Positions 1-7,950 of a stretch of DNA of 13,525 nucleotides are shown one piece after another. A program made the translations under genes and the position numbers. Source of the stretch: Clostridia bacterium (GTDB lineage Bacteria; Bacillota_A; Clostridia; Oscillospirales; SIG627); assembly GCA_017508505.1 (NCBI GenBank), contig JAFVYT010000154.1, positions 1 to 13,525 on the forward strand. The letters are read 5' to 3'. The notes beneath the pieces were generated by a model, which was given only the letters and a program-made list of their open reading frames with translations, ran no database searches and was not told where the DNA came from. How positions within the stretch are numbered: position 1 is the stretch's first letter; every line of letters starts with the position of its first letter.

Positions 1-861
1 ATCCTGTATACTCGTAACCGCATTCGAAACAAGGTTTTTCCGGAGCTGCGGGAGGCCTTCCCCAAAGGGGAAGAGGCTCTTTGCCGTTTTGCCCGAATGG
101 CCTCGGAGCAGAACGCACTCAACTCCGAGCTTTGCGACGAATGGGAAAAAAAGAATGGGATTTCCCTTTCCTCCGGCTCGGCACCCGTTGCTGCGTTCAC
201 CCCTTTGGCAGAGCGTCCCTCGGGGCGTCCGATCCTGTATACGGCGCTGACACGCATGGCAAAAAAAGAAAATATTACCATTGGCAGTGATCGCTTTTCA
301 GCACTCGTTTCGTTATTAAAGGCACCCGTATCGGGCAAAATAATTGAAATCTGTCGCGGCTATGCTTTTTTTCTGGAGGGAGGCGTGCTTCGCTTCGGAA
401 GGAATGAAGAAGCGCAAAGCGACATAAAGTATTCGGAAGAGATTACGCAGGGCTCGAACCCCTTGCCCGCGTTTCGCTCTCATCTTTTTCTGGGCATTCC
501 CGAAAGGGGAAATGTGTCAAATATTAACAAAAAAGGCTTGATTATTTCCCTTGCTTTCGATAAAATAGAGGGACGGCTTTCCGTGCGACACGTAGGGGTC
601 GGCGACCGAATCCGAATGTACGGAATGACCAAAAGCGTCAAGAAGCTTTTGTGTGATGCCGGGATTCCCCGCTCCCTTCGCCACTCCCTTCCCTTGCTTT
701 GGGATGAAAAGGAGATCCTGTGGATCCCCTTTGTGGGACTGTGCGATAAGGCAAGAGACGAAACGGCGAAAATGACCGTCGTTGTACGCCTGTCGGGCGA
801 GGTGCCCGACTTGATCCAACAAGCCCTGCAACAATCAGCCACTCCAACGGAAGGGCTGTGA
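1..861 (+). CDS. tilS: tRNA(Ile)-lysidine synthetase TilS, C-terminal part (5' end outside window)
   Basis: The reading frame is open from base 1 to the TGA at 859-861 and gives 286 residues. The start and the N-terminal ATP-pyrophosphatase domain with its SGGxDS loop lie left of the window. TilS ligates lysine to C34 of the CAU anticodon of an isoleucine tRNA, so that it reads AUA and is charged with Ile. What is visible is the family's linker motif at the edge ([14 protein letters not shown]), a middle substrate-binding region, and a TilS C-terminal domain at about residues 185-265. That domain contains [11 protein letters not shown], then [23 protein letters not shown] and a WIPFVG segment, matching the usual GD-R-G / KK / IP-R-PL pattern. 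ftsH follows after 37 bases, the order common in Firmicutes, but the hpt gene often found between them is absent. An internal ATG at base 97 is not the start, because conserved sequence continues upstream of it. Confidence 0.9.
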   Translation: MLYTRNRIRNKVFPELREAFPKGEEALCRFARMASEQNALNSELCDEWEKKNGISLSSGSAPVAAFTPLAERPSGRPILYTALTRMAKKENITIGSDRFSALVSLLKAPVSGKIIEICRGYAFFLEGGVLRFGRNEEAQSDIKYSEEITQGSNPLPAFRSHLFLGIPERGNVSNINKKGLIISLAFDKIEGRLSVRHVGVGDRIRMYGMTKSVKKLLCDAGIPRSLRHSLPLLWDEKEILWIPFVGLCDKARDETAKMTVVVRLSGEVPDLIQQALQQSATPTEGL

Positions 862-875
862 TCGGAATAACCTTC

Positions 876-882
876 AAAGGAG
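876..882 (+). promoter_or_regulatory. ribosome binding site of ftsH, long spacer
   Basis: AAAGGAG at 876-882 is the only good Shine-Dalgarno match before the ftsH ATG at 899. The spacer is 16 bases, longer than the 5-10 usual elsewhere in this window. The purine-rich AGAAAAAGAAACG in between may contribute. No other in-frame start fits the FtsH N-terminus better. Confidence 0.55.
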
Positions 883-898
883 AAAAAGAAACGTCAAA

Positions 899-2917
899 AT
901 GAAAAAGAACAATGTCAAAGTCATTCTGTTTTACGGCTTTTTGATTCTGCTCGTCATCCTGGTCTCCAGCTCCCTTGTCAATATGGCAGACGGAGACGAA
1001 CCTTCCTATAGCGAGGTCATCGAGCTGTTTCGTGACAACGAGGTTAAGAGCTTTACGGTTTCCCCGGAGGGAGAGCTGACTCTGAAAACAACGGAGGGAA
1101 AGACCGTCGAGCTTGAGCTTTTGGACATCGAGTTCTTCCGCGAGGACGTCAAGCCCTACGTGGAGGCCAACGCGAAGACGGAGGGCGGCGATGGCAATCT
1201 GGAGGAGTACCACTACGAGCCCGTAGAGACCTATCCCTTCTGGGTCAGCCTGTTGCCTTATATTCTCATCCTCGTGGTGTTCGTCGCTCTTTGGTTCTAC
1301 GCGATGAATCAAGCCACCGGAGGCAAGGGCGGAAGAATCAATTCCTTTGGCAAGTCCAAGGTGAAAATGGGCTCCGATGAAAAGAAAAAGGTATTCTTTA
1401 CCGACGTGGCAGGTGCCGACGAGGAGAAGGAGGAGCTTCAGGAGGTCGTTGACTTTTTGAAGAATCCCGCACGCTTTCAGGAGCTGGGTGCGAGAATCCC
1501 CCGCGGTGTTCTTCTGGTGGGTCCTCCCGGTACCGGTAAGACCCTTCTTGCCAAGGCGGTTGCAGGCGAGGCGGGTGTTCCCTTCTACTCCATTTCCGGC
1601 TCCGATTTCGTAGAAATGTACGTGGGCGTGGGTGCTTCCCGCGTCAGGGACCTTTTTGAGAATGCAAAGAAGAATGCCCCCGGCATCATCTTTATTGACG
1701 AGATTGACGCCGTCGGCCGTCACAGAGGTGCAGGCCTTGGCGGCGGACACGACGAGAGAGAGCAGACCTTAAACCAGCTGCTTGTGGAAATGGACGGCTT
1801 CGGCTCCAACGAGGGCGTCATCGTAATGGCGGCGACCAACCGTCCTGACATCCTGGATCCCGCCCTGCTCCGTCCCGGCCGCTTCGACCGTCAGGTCACG
1901 GTCAATTACCCCGACATCAAGGGGCGTGAGGCAATCCTGAAGGTGCATTCCAAGAATAAGCCCTTTGAAGAAAACGTCAATTTGAACACCCTTGCAAAAT
2001 CTACCCCCGGCTTTACGGGTGCCGATCTTGCAAACCTCTTGAACGAGGCCGCTCTCCTTGCGGCAAGAAAGGGCAAAAAGCTCATCGGTAACACGGAGCT
2101 GGAGGAGGCCACCATCAAGGTCATCGTCGGCCCGCAGAAGAAGAGCAAGGTCATTTCCGAGAAGGACAAGAAGCTGACCGCTTATCACGAGGCGGGACAC
2201 GCCATCGTGACTCACTTCCTTCCCACTCAGGATAAGGTGCATCAGATCTCCATTATTCCATCCGGCAGAGCGGGTGGCTACACCCTTTCCCTTCCCAGCG
2301 AGGATAAGAGCTACAGCTCCAAGATCGAAATGGAGGAGGAGATCGTATCCCTTCTCGGCGGTCGCGTAGCGGAGAAGCTCATCCTGAAGGACGTCTCCAC
2401 CGGTGCCTCCAACGACATTCAGAGGGCCACGGACATCGCACGGGATATGATCACCAAATACGGTATGAGCGAAAAGCTCGGCCCGGTGGTTTACGGAAGC
2501 GGACACGGCGAGGTCTTCCTCGGCAGAGACTTCAGCAATACCCCCAACTACTCTGAAAAAATTGCGGCCCTCATCGACGAGGAGACCCTGCGCATCGTCA
2601 ATGCAGCCTTTGACAAGGCCGTCTCCCTTTTGGAGACCCATATGGACAAGCTTCACTTCATCGCCGAGTACCTGATGGAGCACGAGGTGATGGACGAAGA
2701 ACAGTTTGCTGCCGCGATGCTCGAGGGAGCTACCAAGGAGAGCATCGAGAAAATCAAGGAGGACAAGATCCAAAAGAGCATTGACGAAAACGCCAAGAAG
2801 CGCGAGGACGACGCCGTCAAGCGCGCCAATGAATTGGCAGAGCGTCTTGCTACTGAGGCAGCAGCCGCAGCAAAGAAAGAAGAAAACGACAATCAAGCGG
2901 GCACGCAAAGCCACTGA
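899..2917 (+). CDS. ftsH: ATP-dependent zinc metalloprotease FtsH
   Basis: FtsH is a membrane-anchored hexameric AAA+ protease that unfolds and degrades misfolded membrane proteins and regulatory proteins. The 672-residue product has the full architecture. A first membrane helix lies at about 7-27, an extracytoplasmic domain at about 30-115 and a second helix at about 117-135. The AAA+ domain has Walker A GPPGTGKT (208-215), Walker B IIFIDEID (263-270) and a second region of homology with arginine fingers R325 and R328. The M41 protease has the zinc site HEAGH (430-434) and the third ligand D506. The central pore loop reads YVG (241-243) rather than the common FVG, a conservative aromatic change. 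A charged, alanine-rich, probably coiled-coil tail runs from about 610 to 672. Length is normal for the family. It lies in an apparent operon with tilS upstream and gpsA downstream. Confidence 0.97.
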   Translation: MKKNNVKVILFYGFLILLVILVSSSLVNMADGDEPSYSEVIELFRDNEVKSFTVSPEGELTLKTTEGKTVELELLDIEFFREDVKPYVEANAKTEGGDGNLEEYHYEPVETYPFWVSLLPYILILVVFVALWFYAMNQATGGKGGRINSFGKSKVKMGSDEKKKVFFTDVAGADEEKEELQEVVDFLKNPARFQELGARIPRGVLLVGPPGTGKTLLAKAVAGEAGVPFYSISGSDFVEMYVGVGASRVRDLFENAKKNAPGIIFIDEIDAVGRHRGAGLGGGHDEREQTLNQLLVEMDGFGSNEGVIVMAATNRPDILDPALLRPGRFDRQVTVNYPDIKGREAILKVHSKNKPFEENVNLNTLAKSTPGFTGADLANLLNEAALLAARKGKKLIGNTELEEATIKVIVGPQKKSKVISEKDKKLTAYHEAGHAIVTHFLPTQDKVHQISIIPSGRAGGYTLSLPSEDKSYSSKIEMEEEIVSLLGGRVAEKLILKDVSTGASNDIQRATDIARDMITKYGMSEKLGPVVYGSGHGEVFLGRDFSNTPNYSEKIAALIDEETLRIVNAAFDKAVSLLETHMDKLHFIAEYLMEHEVMDEEQFAAAMLEGATKESIEKIKEDKIQKSIDENAKKREDDAVKRANELAERLATEAAAAAKKEENDNQAGTQSH

Positions 2918-2933
2918 CTTAATCATGAGAAAG

Positions 2934-2955
2934 GAAAGCCTCTACAGAGGCTTTC
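2934..2955 (+). promoter_or_regulatory. perfect hairpin between ftsH and gpsA
   Basis: GAAAGCCTCT at 2934-2943 pairs perfectly with AGAGGCTTTC at 2946-2955. In practice this is a 9-bp stem with a TACA tetraloop. No U-tract follows on the plus strand (GGTGAAGACTATG), so it is not a standard intrinsic terminator. It ends one base before GGTGA, the likely gpsA ribosome binding site, and its 3' arm holds AGAGG, the site a GTG start at 2957 would use. It could control gpsA translation, mark an mRNA processing or stability point, or be neutral. Confidence 0.6.
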
Positions 2956-2965
2956 GGTGAAGACT

Positions 2966-3928
2966 ATGAACATAACTGTGATCGGATGCGGCCGTTGGGG
3001 CTCCTTCATCGGATGGTACCTGGATCAGATCGGCCACAAGGTGTCCTTTTACGGACCTGCAGACACCCCTCATATGCAACGTTACCTTGAGACCCGCACC
3101 AACGGAATGATTACCCTGCGGGATTCCATCGGCCTTTTGACCGATCTTCCCGAGGCGCTGAAGGCAGAAACCGTTGTCATCTCCGTTCCCTCCCAGTCCT
3201 TCCGCGGACTCCTTCACGAGATTCTGGATACGGGTGTGGACATTTCCAAAAAGAGCTTTATCCTTTGTATGAAGGGCATTGAGATCGAAAGCGGCAAGCG
3301 CCTCTCCGAGGTATTCGAGGAGGTGATCGGCCCCGAGGTAGGTCTTGCGGTATGGCTCGGCCCCGGACATCCTCAGGAATTTGTCAAGGGAATCCCGAAC
3401 TGTATGGTCATCGACAGCAAGTCCGAGGCCCTCAAGGAAAAGCTGGTCAACGAATTCAAGGGCCCCCTGATTCGTTTTTATTATGGCAGCGACCTGATCG
3501 GAAACGAGATCGGCGGTGCCTCCAAGAACGTCATCGGCATCGCAGCGGGGGTTTTGGACGGAATCGGAAGAAGCTCCTTGAAGGGCGCTTTGATGAGTCG
3601 TGGCACCCACGAGATCTCGAAGCTGATCGAGGCCTGCGGCGGCAAGGCGCTGTCTGCGTACGGTCTTTGCCATCTCGGCGACTACGAGGCGACCGTCTTT
3701 TCCAAGTTCAGTCACAACCGAGCCTTTGGAGAGATGTTCGCAAAGGGAGAGAGCTTCCCCGACCTTGCAGAAGGGTACTACACCGCAAAAGCGATCCACA
3801 AGCTGGCTCAGGAGAAGGGTGTAGAGCTTCCCATTTGTGATGCAGTCTACGCTATGCTCTATGAGAATGCCGACATCGAGGAGGGGCTCAACGCGCTCTT
3901 CCTGCGCTCCCTAAAGCAAGAGTTCTAA
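2966..3928 (+). CDS. gpsA: NAD(P)-dependent glycerol-3-phosphate dehydrogenase GpsA
   Basis: GpsA reduces dihydroxyacetone phosphate to sn-glycerol-3-phosphate, the backbone precursor of membrane phospholipids, in the cytoplasm. The protein of 320 residues (from the ATG) begins directly with a Rossmann fold, ITVIGCGRWGS, whose GxGxxG nucleotide-binding motif is intact. Later come the family's phosphate and cofactor region (VISVPSQ; LGPGHPQEF in place of the usual sGPsfA-E-v) and the conserved catalytic stretch NEIGGASKNVIGIAAGVLDG with the active-site lysine. SRGTHEISKL and an EG-T-A-like segment near the C-terminus (EGYYTAKAIHKLA) follow. Length is near the family's 320-340. I prefer the ATG at 2966 because GpsA proteins usually start just before the Rossmann strand and GGTGA sits 5 bases upstream. 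A GTG at 2957, adding three residues, is the alternative, with AGAGG 6 bases upstream inside the hairpin. Confidence 0.93.
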   Translation: MNITVIGCGRWGSFIGWYLDQIGHKVSFYGPADTPHMQRYLETRTNGMITLRDSIGLLTDLPEALKAETVVISVPSQSFRGLLHEILDTGVDISKKSFILCMKGIEIESGKRLSEVFEEVIGPEVGLAVWLGPGHPQEFVKGIPNCMVIDSKSEALKEKLVNEFKGPLIRFYYGSDLIGNEIGGASKNVIGIAAGVLDGIGRSSLKGALMSRGTHEISKLIEACGGKALSAYGLCHLGDYEATVFSKFSHNRAFGEMFAKGESFPDLAEGYYTAKAIHKLAQEKGVELPICDAVYAMLYENADIEEGLNALFLRSLKQEF

Positions 3929-3938
3929 AAAAGAATAA

Positions 3939-3975
3939 GAAAAGAGAGAACCCAATGGTTCTCTCTTTTCTTTTC
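3939..3975 (+). terminator. intrinsic terminator after gpsA
   Basis: GAAAAGAGAGAACC (3939-3952) pairs perfectly with GGTTCTCTCTTTTC (3957-3970) around a CAAT loop: a 14-bp stem followed by TTTTC. It lies 11 bases after the gpsA stop. On the minus strand the same stem is followed by a T-rich run, so it may also act as a backup terminator for the converging operon. Confidence 0.85.
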
Positions 3976-3981
3976 TCAAAG

Positions 3982-4007
3982 AAGGGCACCTTTCGGTGCC
4001 CTTTTTC
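3982..4007. terminator. bidirectional terminator between converging operons
   Basis: AAGGGCACC (3982-3990) pairs with GGTGCCCTT (3995-4003) around TTTC, followed on the plus strand by TTTTT-rich sequence to 4006. On the minus strand the loop reads GAAA, a stable GNRA tetraloop, and TTCTTT follows. It lies directly after the stop of the DUF4340 gene (4010-4012), so it most naturally ends the leftward operon while also catching readthrough from gpsA. Confidence 0.8.
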
Positions 4008-4009
4008 AA

Positions 4010-5665
4010 TTAGTTTTTGCGTTCAACAGTGATGGTCTCGCCCGCAAGGATGCCGTTGGAGGCTCGGACGATCTGCTTGACGTAGTCACGGTTGATATAG
4101 AACTTGCCTTCTCCGTTGGTGGTATAGAAGGACTTGGAGGCTGTCATGCCGAAGAACTCGTACTTTGTAGTCGTACCGTCGCGAAGAGTCACGGTCAGAC
4201 GAAGCAGAGAGGGGTACTCCTCCTTCATTTCCGCATAGCCGTCAATGGAGGGATAAAGCAGAGCCAGATAGAACTGACGGAAGTTGTTGGTGTCTACGGC
4301 AACGCCGTTGGAGCTGGTAACCTTCAGATCATTACCGGTGCCGAGCAGGGTGAAGGTGGCCTTGGTATCGTCGTAATCCACTTCGATCTTGCTTACGTTG
4401 TCGATGGAAACCGCAAGAGGCTTATCATCCATAAAGGTAAGGAGGTCCCACTGAACCCAGGGAAGGTCATCCTCGCGGAATTCAGCGATGATGTCAAAGT
4501 CGGGGGAGTAAATGTAGTACACAAACTCCGTAGCCTCAGACTCCTCCATTCCCTCCTCCACGACGCCGAGGCGCTCGCTGATGTAGAGAATGGTATCAAA
4601 CTCGGGATAGGAATACTTCAGCTCAAAGGCCCACTTGCCGTCCTTATCCATCAGGCTGTACTGACGGAAAAGCTCCATCAGCTTTTCCTTTTCCACGGGA
4701 TCCTCCATACGGGCCTTGATGTCGTATTCCACGACCTCCTCCCCGATGAAGCTGGTGAAGGTATTCAGAATGACCTCGAGATTATCCGGAGAGGGGTAAT
4801 ACCCTGCGGGATTCTCAAACACGTGGGTGTAAAGCTGTCCGTTTTGCTCGTATTCCTCATCGGTAGCCTTGCGCAGATTCAGGAACTCCTCCCCGTACTT
4901 GGTGATGATCAGAGTCTTTGCATCTGCGTAGGTCACGGAGGACACGGACAAGGCAACCTGAGGATAGAGGTAGGCCTTCAGGTCCAGAAAGACCTTACCG
5001 ATCTGCGTGGTGCCGGAGAGGACGTAAACGGCCTCCTTCCCTTCCACCATACAGTAGTAGCTTCCTTCTCCGAAGGGGGTCTCCTTGCCGACGAAAACAG
5101 TTTTGCTGACGGTGGCTCCGTTTGCATCCTCAAAGGTAACGGTCATCGTCGCTCTTCCGCGGCCATCCAGACCGTAAGCGGCAAGATTGTTCTTGTCGTA
5201 CCCTACGACCTCCTGATCGGCAAGGCAGTACATCGCAAGGTTCTTCAATGCCATGGTATCGGGCATAAAGGTGCCGATGCTCTGAGACTGATCCTCGCTC
5301 GCTTCCTGCATCCAGGTTTCGGAAACGTCGTCGTAGATCCATTCCTCTGCGTCCTTAAAGTAGAACTGTCCGTCGTCGCCGCGGTAATAGAGGTAACTGC
5401 CGGTCTCATTCTCCACTTGAATGGAAACGAGGTTGTCGGCCTCGATCTGATCGTAAAGGAGAACCTTGGTGGACTCCTTTTCCGCTTCCTTCTCCGGCTT
5501 GAGCACGGTAAAGATCAAAACAACATAGATCAATACACAAGCGAGGATGGCGGCGCAGGAAATTATGATGGGTCTTGCTCTTTTGTTGCTCCAAAGCTTT
5601 TTTAGGTCAAAGGAGCTTTTCTTTGCCGAACCGGCGTCTTTCAATTCAGTTTCTTCTTTCTTCAT
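4010..5665 (-). CDS. DUF4340 domain-containing membrane-anchored protein, last gene of a Gld-type ABC module
   Basis: This 551-residue protein has a charged cytoplasmic N-terminus (1-31), one membrane helix at about 32-55 and no signal cleavage site I can defend. The long remainder is therefore predicted to lie outside the cell. The DUF4340 pattern is visible twice. Residues of about 65-230 carry the typical NLAAYGLDGRGRATMTVTF stretch, with a 'G-tp-g-gyY' element (GKETPFGEGSYYCMV). A second similar unit of about 410-540 begins PLAVSIDNVSKIEVDYDD. No catalytic motif is seen. It starts 12 bases after the GldG-like gene, with CGGAGT 5 bases before its ATG, so it is co-transcribed with the ABC genes. 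DUF4340 proteins are known to sit beside GldG-like genes in many phyla, but their biochemical role is unknown. An extracytoplasmic accessory subunit of the transporter is the best inference. Confidence 0.85.
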   Translation of the reverse strand: MKKEETELKDAGSAKKSSFDLKKLWSNKRARPIIISCAAILACVLIYVVLIFTVLKPEKEAEKESTKVLLYDQIEADNLVSIQVENETGSYLYYRGDDGQFYFKDAEEWIYDDVSETWMQEASEDQSQSIGTFMPDTMALKNLAMYCLADQEVVGYDKNNLAAYGLDGRGRATMTVTFEDANGATVSKTVFVGKETPFGEGSYYCMVEGKEAVYVLSGTTQIGKVFLDLKAYLYPQVALSVSSVTYADAKTLIITKYGEEFLNLRKATDEEYEQNGQLYTHVFENPAGYYPSPDNLEVILNTFTSFIGEEVVEYDIKARMEDPVEKEKLMELFRQYSLMDKDGKWAFELKYSYPEFDTILYISERLGVVEEGMEESEATEFVYYIYSPDFDIIAEFREDDLPWVQWDLLTFMDDKPLAVSIDNVSKIEVDYDDTKATFTLLGTGNDLKVTSSNGVAVDTNNFRQFYLALLYPSIDGYAEMKEEYPSLLRLTVTLRDGTTTKYEFFGMTASKSFYTTNGEGKFYINRDYVKQIVRASNGILAGETITVERKN

Positions 5666-5677
5666 TCTATACTCCGA

Positions 5678-7219
5678 TTACTTATGCTTTCTCTTGACAA
5701 ATACCACGATGCCAAGGGTGAAGATCGCAAGAGGGATCACCGCCGCGGAAATGATGCCGTAGGTGATGGCCTCACCCTTATCGATGTCAAGCACGGTGTT
5801 CTGGAAGGGCTTAATGTTGTCGTCCTCGGGAATATACTCATTGGAAAGAAGACGGATCAGATTGTAGGTGATATCGGAGTTAGCGTACTGTGCGGTGAAC
5901 TGGGTTTCGTCGAAAAACCGCTCACTGCCGACGAGCACCACGTGTCCGTAGTGTCTGACGTTGTCAACGTAATCCCAACGGGTGGAAATCGCCATCAGAT
6001 TGAAGGGGCCCTTCTTGATTTCGGTGCCGTCCTTGCCCGTGATCTCAACATAGGAATTCTCAGAGGAGGTCAGAACCGACTCGATGGCAGTGATCTCTCC
6101 GTCTCCTTCCTTGGTCAATTCGATGTGGGCGGAATTGGGAAGGACGGTTCTGGGAGGGCTGTCCAGCTTGGTCAGGCTCTCGGTCAAGGCAGCGGCAACG
6201 CTGGAAGAGGGAGCGTAGTTGGCAAAGACAAGCTGATTGCTCTGAGGATGGCTGAAGGTATCGTCCAGAACCATCTGATTGCGAACCAGCTTCAGTCCCT
6301 TGGCATCCAGCATCTCGTCGAGCACGGGAAGCTCCGGAGTGGTGGAGGAGCCGACCACGACCATAGAACCAAAGTTATTCAGGTAGTCGGAGATGCGGGT
6401 ATACTCGGAGGCGGCGGCCTCAGAGGACTCGTCCGTCAGAATGTCCTTCTGAGGAGAGCACATAAAGAGGATCTTGGTGTTGGGATCCAAATCCTCCTCG
6501 GAAAGGTTGACGCGCTTGATGGTAAAGCCGCAGTCCTCAAGAGTCTCCACGAGGGACTCGGGGATGGTCTCGCCGTGGCCGTCGGTAAAGGTGACCACGG
6601 GGCGGTTCTTGGAGGTAATATAGTAGATGGCGGAGTTGAGTTTGATCTCGCCCTTGAAGCCCCAAGCATTCTCCTCTTCATCGGTGTCATACACCAAAAA
6701 CTGGGCAAAGGAAAGATAGCGGAAGGTATTGGTCAGGGTATTCTTTACAAGGATGGCGTTGGAGTTAATCTCGTAGCCAAGCTTGGTATATTCCTCGTAG
6801 TTCTGGGGATGGGTCAGGATGTCCTCGTTGAACTCCACGGTGATCTGAGGGAACTTTTCTGCGTAGCTTTCTACAAGACCAAGCACCTCGGGCTTATGGT
6901 TTGCCTTATCGTCCAGAATGCGGTCTCTTGCCTGAAGGAAGGAAATGGTGATCTGCGGCTCCTCCCCGTAGGCCTCCTTATAGGAGTCGAATTGGCGCTG
7001 AACATACTCCTCGGACGCGGCGCTGATAGAAAAGTATTGCTCGGCAGACAGGTCAAAATACAGGCTGTATTTTGCATGGATCGCGGATACGATCACGTTC
7101 AGAAGGATCACCGCCGTGATAAAGAGAGTGGTAAACAGCGTTGCGGCGGCGCCGTATTTAAAGCGCTTGGAGGAAAAGAGCTTCTTTTTGGCAGTTTTTT
7201 TCATTTGATTCTTATCCAT
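5678..7219 (-). CDS. GldG-like ABC transporter auxiliary protein (ABC_transp_aux family)
   Basis: The 513-residue protein has a basic cytoplasmic N-terminus, a membrane helix at about 23-47, a large extracytoplasmic domain, and a second helix at about 485-507 followed by a basic tail (VKRKHK). This bitopic, both-ends-in layout is typical of GldG-like proteins. Family marks are the DLSAEQYFSIS stretch just after the first helix (usually DLT...ysLS) and NSAIYYITSKNRPVVTFTDGHGE at about 195-217. The latter resembles the conserved 'aI..vt....p.v.f..GHGE' core of the auxiliary domain. GldG works with GldA (ATPase) and GldF (permease) in Bacteroidetes gliding. Here it lies 26 bases after such a permease, with AAAGGAG 9 bases before its ATG. 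The substrate is unknown, and gliding is not implied because no other gld or spr genes are in view. Confidence 0.83.
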   Translation of the reverse strand: MDKNQMKKTAKKKLFSSKRFKYGAAATLFTTLFITAVILLNVIVSAIHAKYSLYFDLSAEQYFSISAASEEYVQRQFDSYKEAYGEEPQITISFLQARDRILDDKANHKPEVLGLVESYAEKFPQITVEFNEDILTHPQNYEEYTKLGYEINSNAILVKNTLTNTFRYLSFAQFLVYDTDEEENAWGFKGEIKLNSAIYYITSKNRPVVTFTDGHGETIPESLVETLEDCGFTIKRVNLSEEDLDPNTKILFMCSPQKDILTDESSEAAASEYTRISDYLNNFGSMVVVGSSTTPELPVLDEMLDAKGLKLVRNQMVLDDTFSHPQSNQLVFANYAPSSSVAAALTESLTKLDSPPRTVLPNSAHIELTKEGDGEITAIESVLTSSENSYVEITGKDGTEIKKGPFNLMAISTRWDYVDNVRHYGHVVLVGSERFFDETQFTAQYANSDITYNLIRLLSNEYIPEDDNIKPFQNTVLDIDKGEAITYGIISAAVIPLAIFTLGIVVFVKRKHK

Positions 7220-7245
7220 TTGGTTTTTCTCCTTTCAACGACCGA

Positions 7246-7950
7246 TTATTCCCAACGACGCTTCTCGAACACGCGCACGGTCAAGAAAAGGAAGATTACG
7301 GAAATGGAAATATAATACAAAAGTGCCACGAGGTCAAAATAGCCGTAGGTAAAGTTGTAGAAGCGGTCGAAGATGGAGATCCACTTCAGAACAACGCGGA
7401 CGGGAGTAAAGTTGATATAGTTGGCAACAACGCCCAGAACCAGGGTTGCCGCGATGGTAGCAATGGTAAAGAGCGCAGAGATCAACTGATTCTCGGTGCA
7501 GGCGGAGATGAAAATGCCGATGGCAACAAAGGCGGAGCCGATCAGAAGAATGCCTAAGGTAGTGGCAAAAAGCACCGCCGTATTGGGCTCGCCGTAGGCA
7601 AAAAGCGCAATAAAGTTCAGACAGGAGACCAAAAGAGTCCCGGCAAAGAGGGTGAAAGCTGCAAGGTACTTTGCGACGATCACGGAAAGGAGGCTCACGG
7701 GAGAGGTCAAAAGGATCTGTTCGGTCTTGCTCTTTTTCTCCTCACTCAGGGAACGCATCGTCAAAAGAGGGATGAGAATGGCAAAAAGGAAGAGCATAAT
7801 CAAATAGTAGCTGCTGATGTCCGAGGTTGCAGAATAGAGATTCAGATAGGTAAAAAGCAAGGAGGACACACAAAGGAACAGCGCAACGAAGGTATACCCA
7901 ATGGGGCTGATAAAGTAAGAGCGAAGCTCTTTTTTGTAAATGGCAAGCAT
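7246..7950 (-). CDS. ABC-2 type transporter permease (GldF-like)
   Basis: This 234-residue integral membrane protein has about six helices, near residues 17-38, 49-67, 92-118, 127-150, 157-177 and 206-226. It is a typical small ABC-2 permease. The cytoplasmic loop after helix 2 carries RSLSEEKKSKTEQILLTSPVS, the conserved loop of ABC-2/GldF permeases expected to contact the ATPase. The C-terminus (dlval-YYiS then VRVFEKRRW) is also GldF-like. The frame is open further upstream, but I take the ATG at 7950: it has AAAGGAGG 9 bases upstream and overlaps the ATPase stop by one base (TGATG), indicating translational coupling and a joint complex. It probably forms the membrane channel or extrusion unit with the ATPase. 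Substrate unknown. Confidence 0.88.
   Translation of the reverse strand: MLAIYKKELRSYFISPIGYTFVALFLCVSSLLFTYLNLYSATSDISSYYLIMLFLFAILIPLLTMRSLSEEKKSKTEQILLTSPVSLLSVIVAKYLAAFTLFAGTLLVSCLNFIALFAYGEPNTAVLFATTLGILLIGSAFVAIGIFISACTENQLISALFTIATIAATLVLGVVANYINFTPVRVVLKWISIFDRFYNFTYGYFDLVALLYYISISVIFLFLTVRVFEKRRWE

Noticed and set aside
638..2926. Two long minus-strand frames (370 and 385 codons) opposite tilS and ftsH
   Set aside because: Same reason: ftsH is certain on the plus strand, and the antisense products show no family features or ribosome binding sites of note.
5684..7315. A 543-codon plus-strand open frame antisense to the GldG-like gene
   Set aside because: It lies almost wholly opposite a well-supported gene and its translation shows no domain or family motif. 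Long antisense frames are a by-product of codon bias here.
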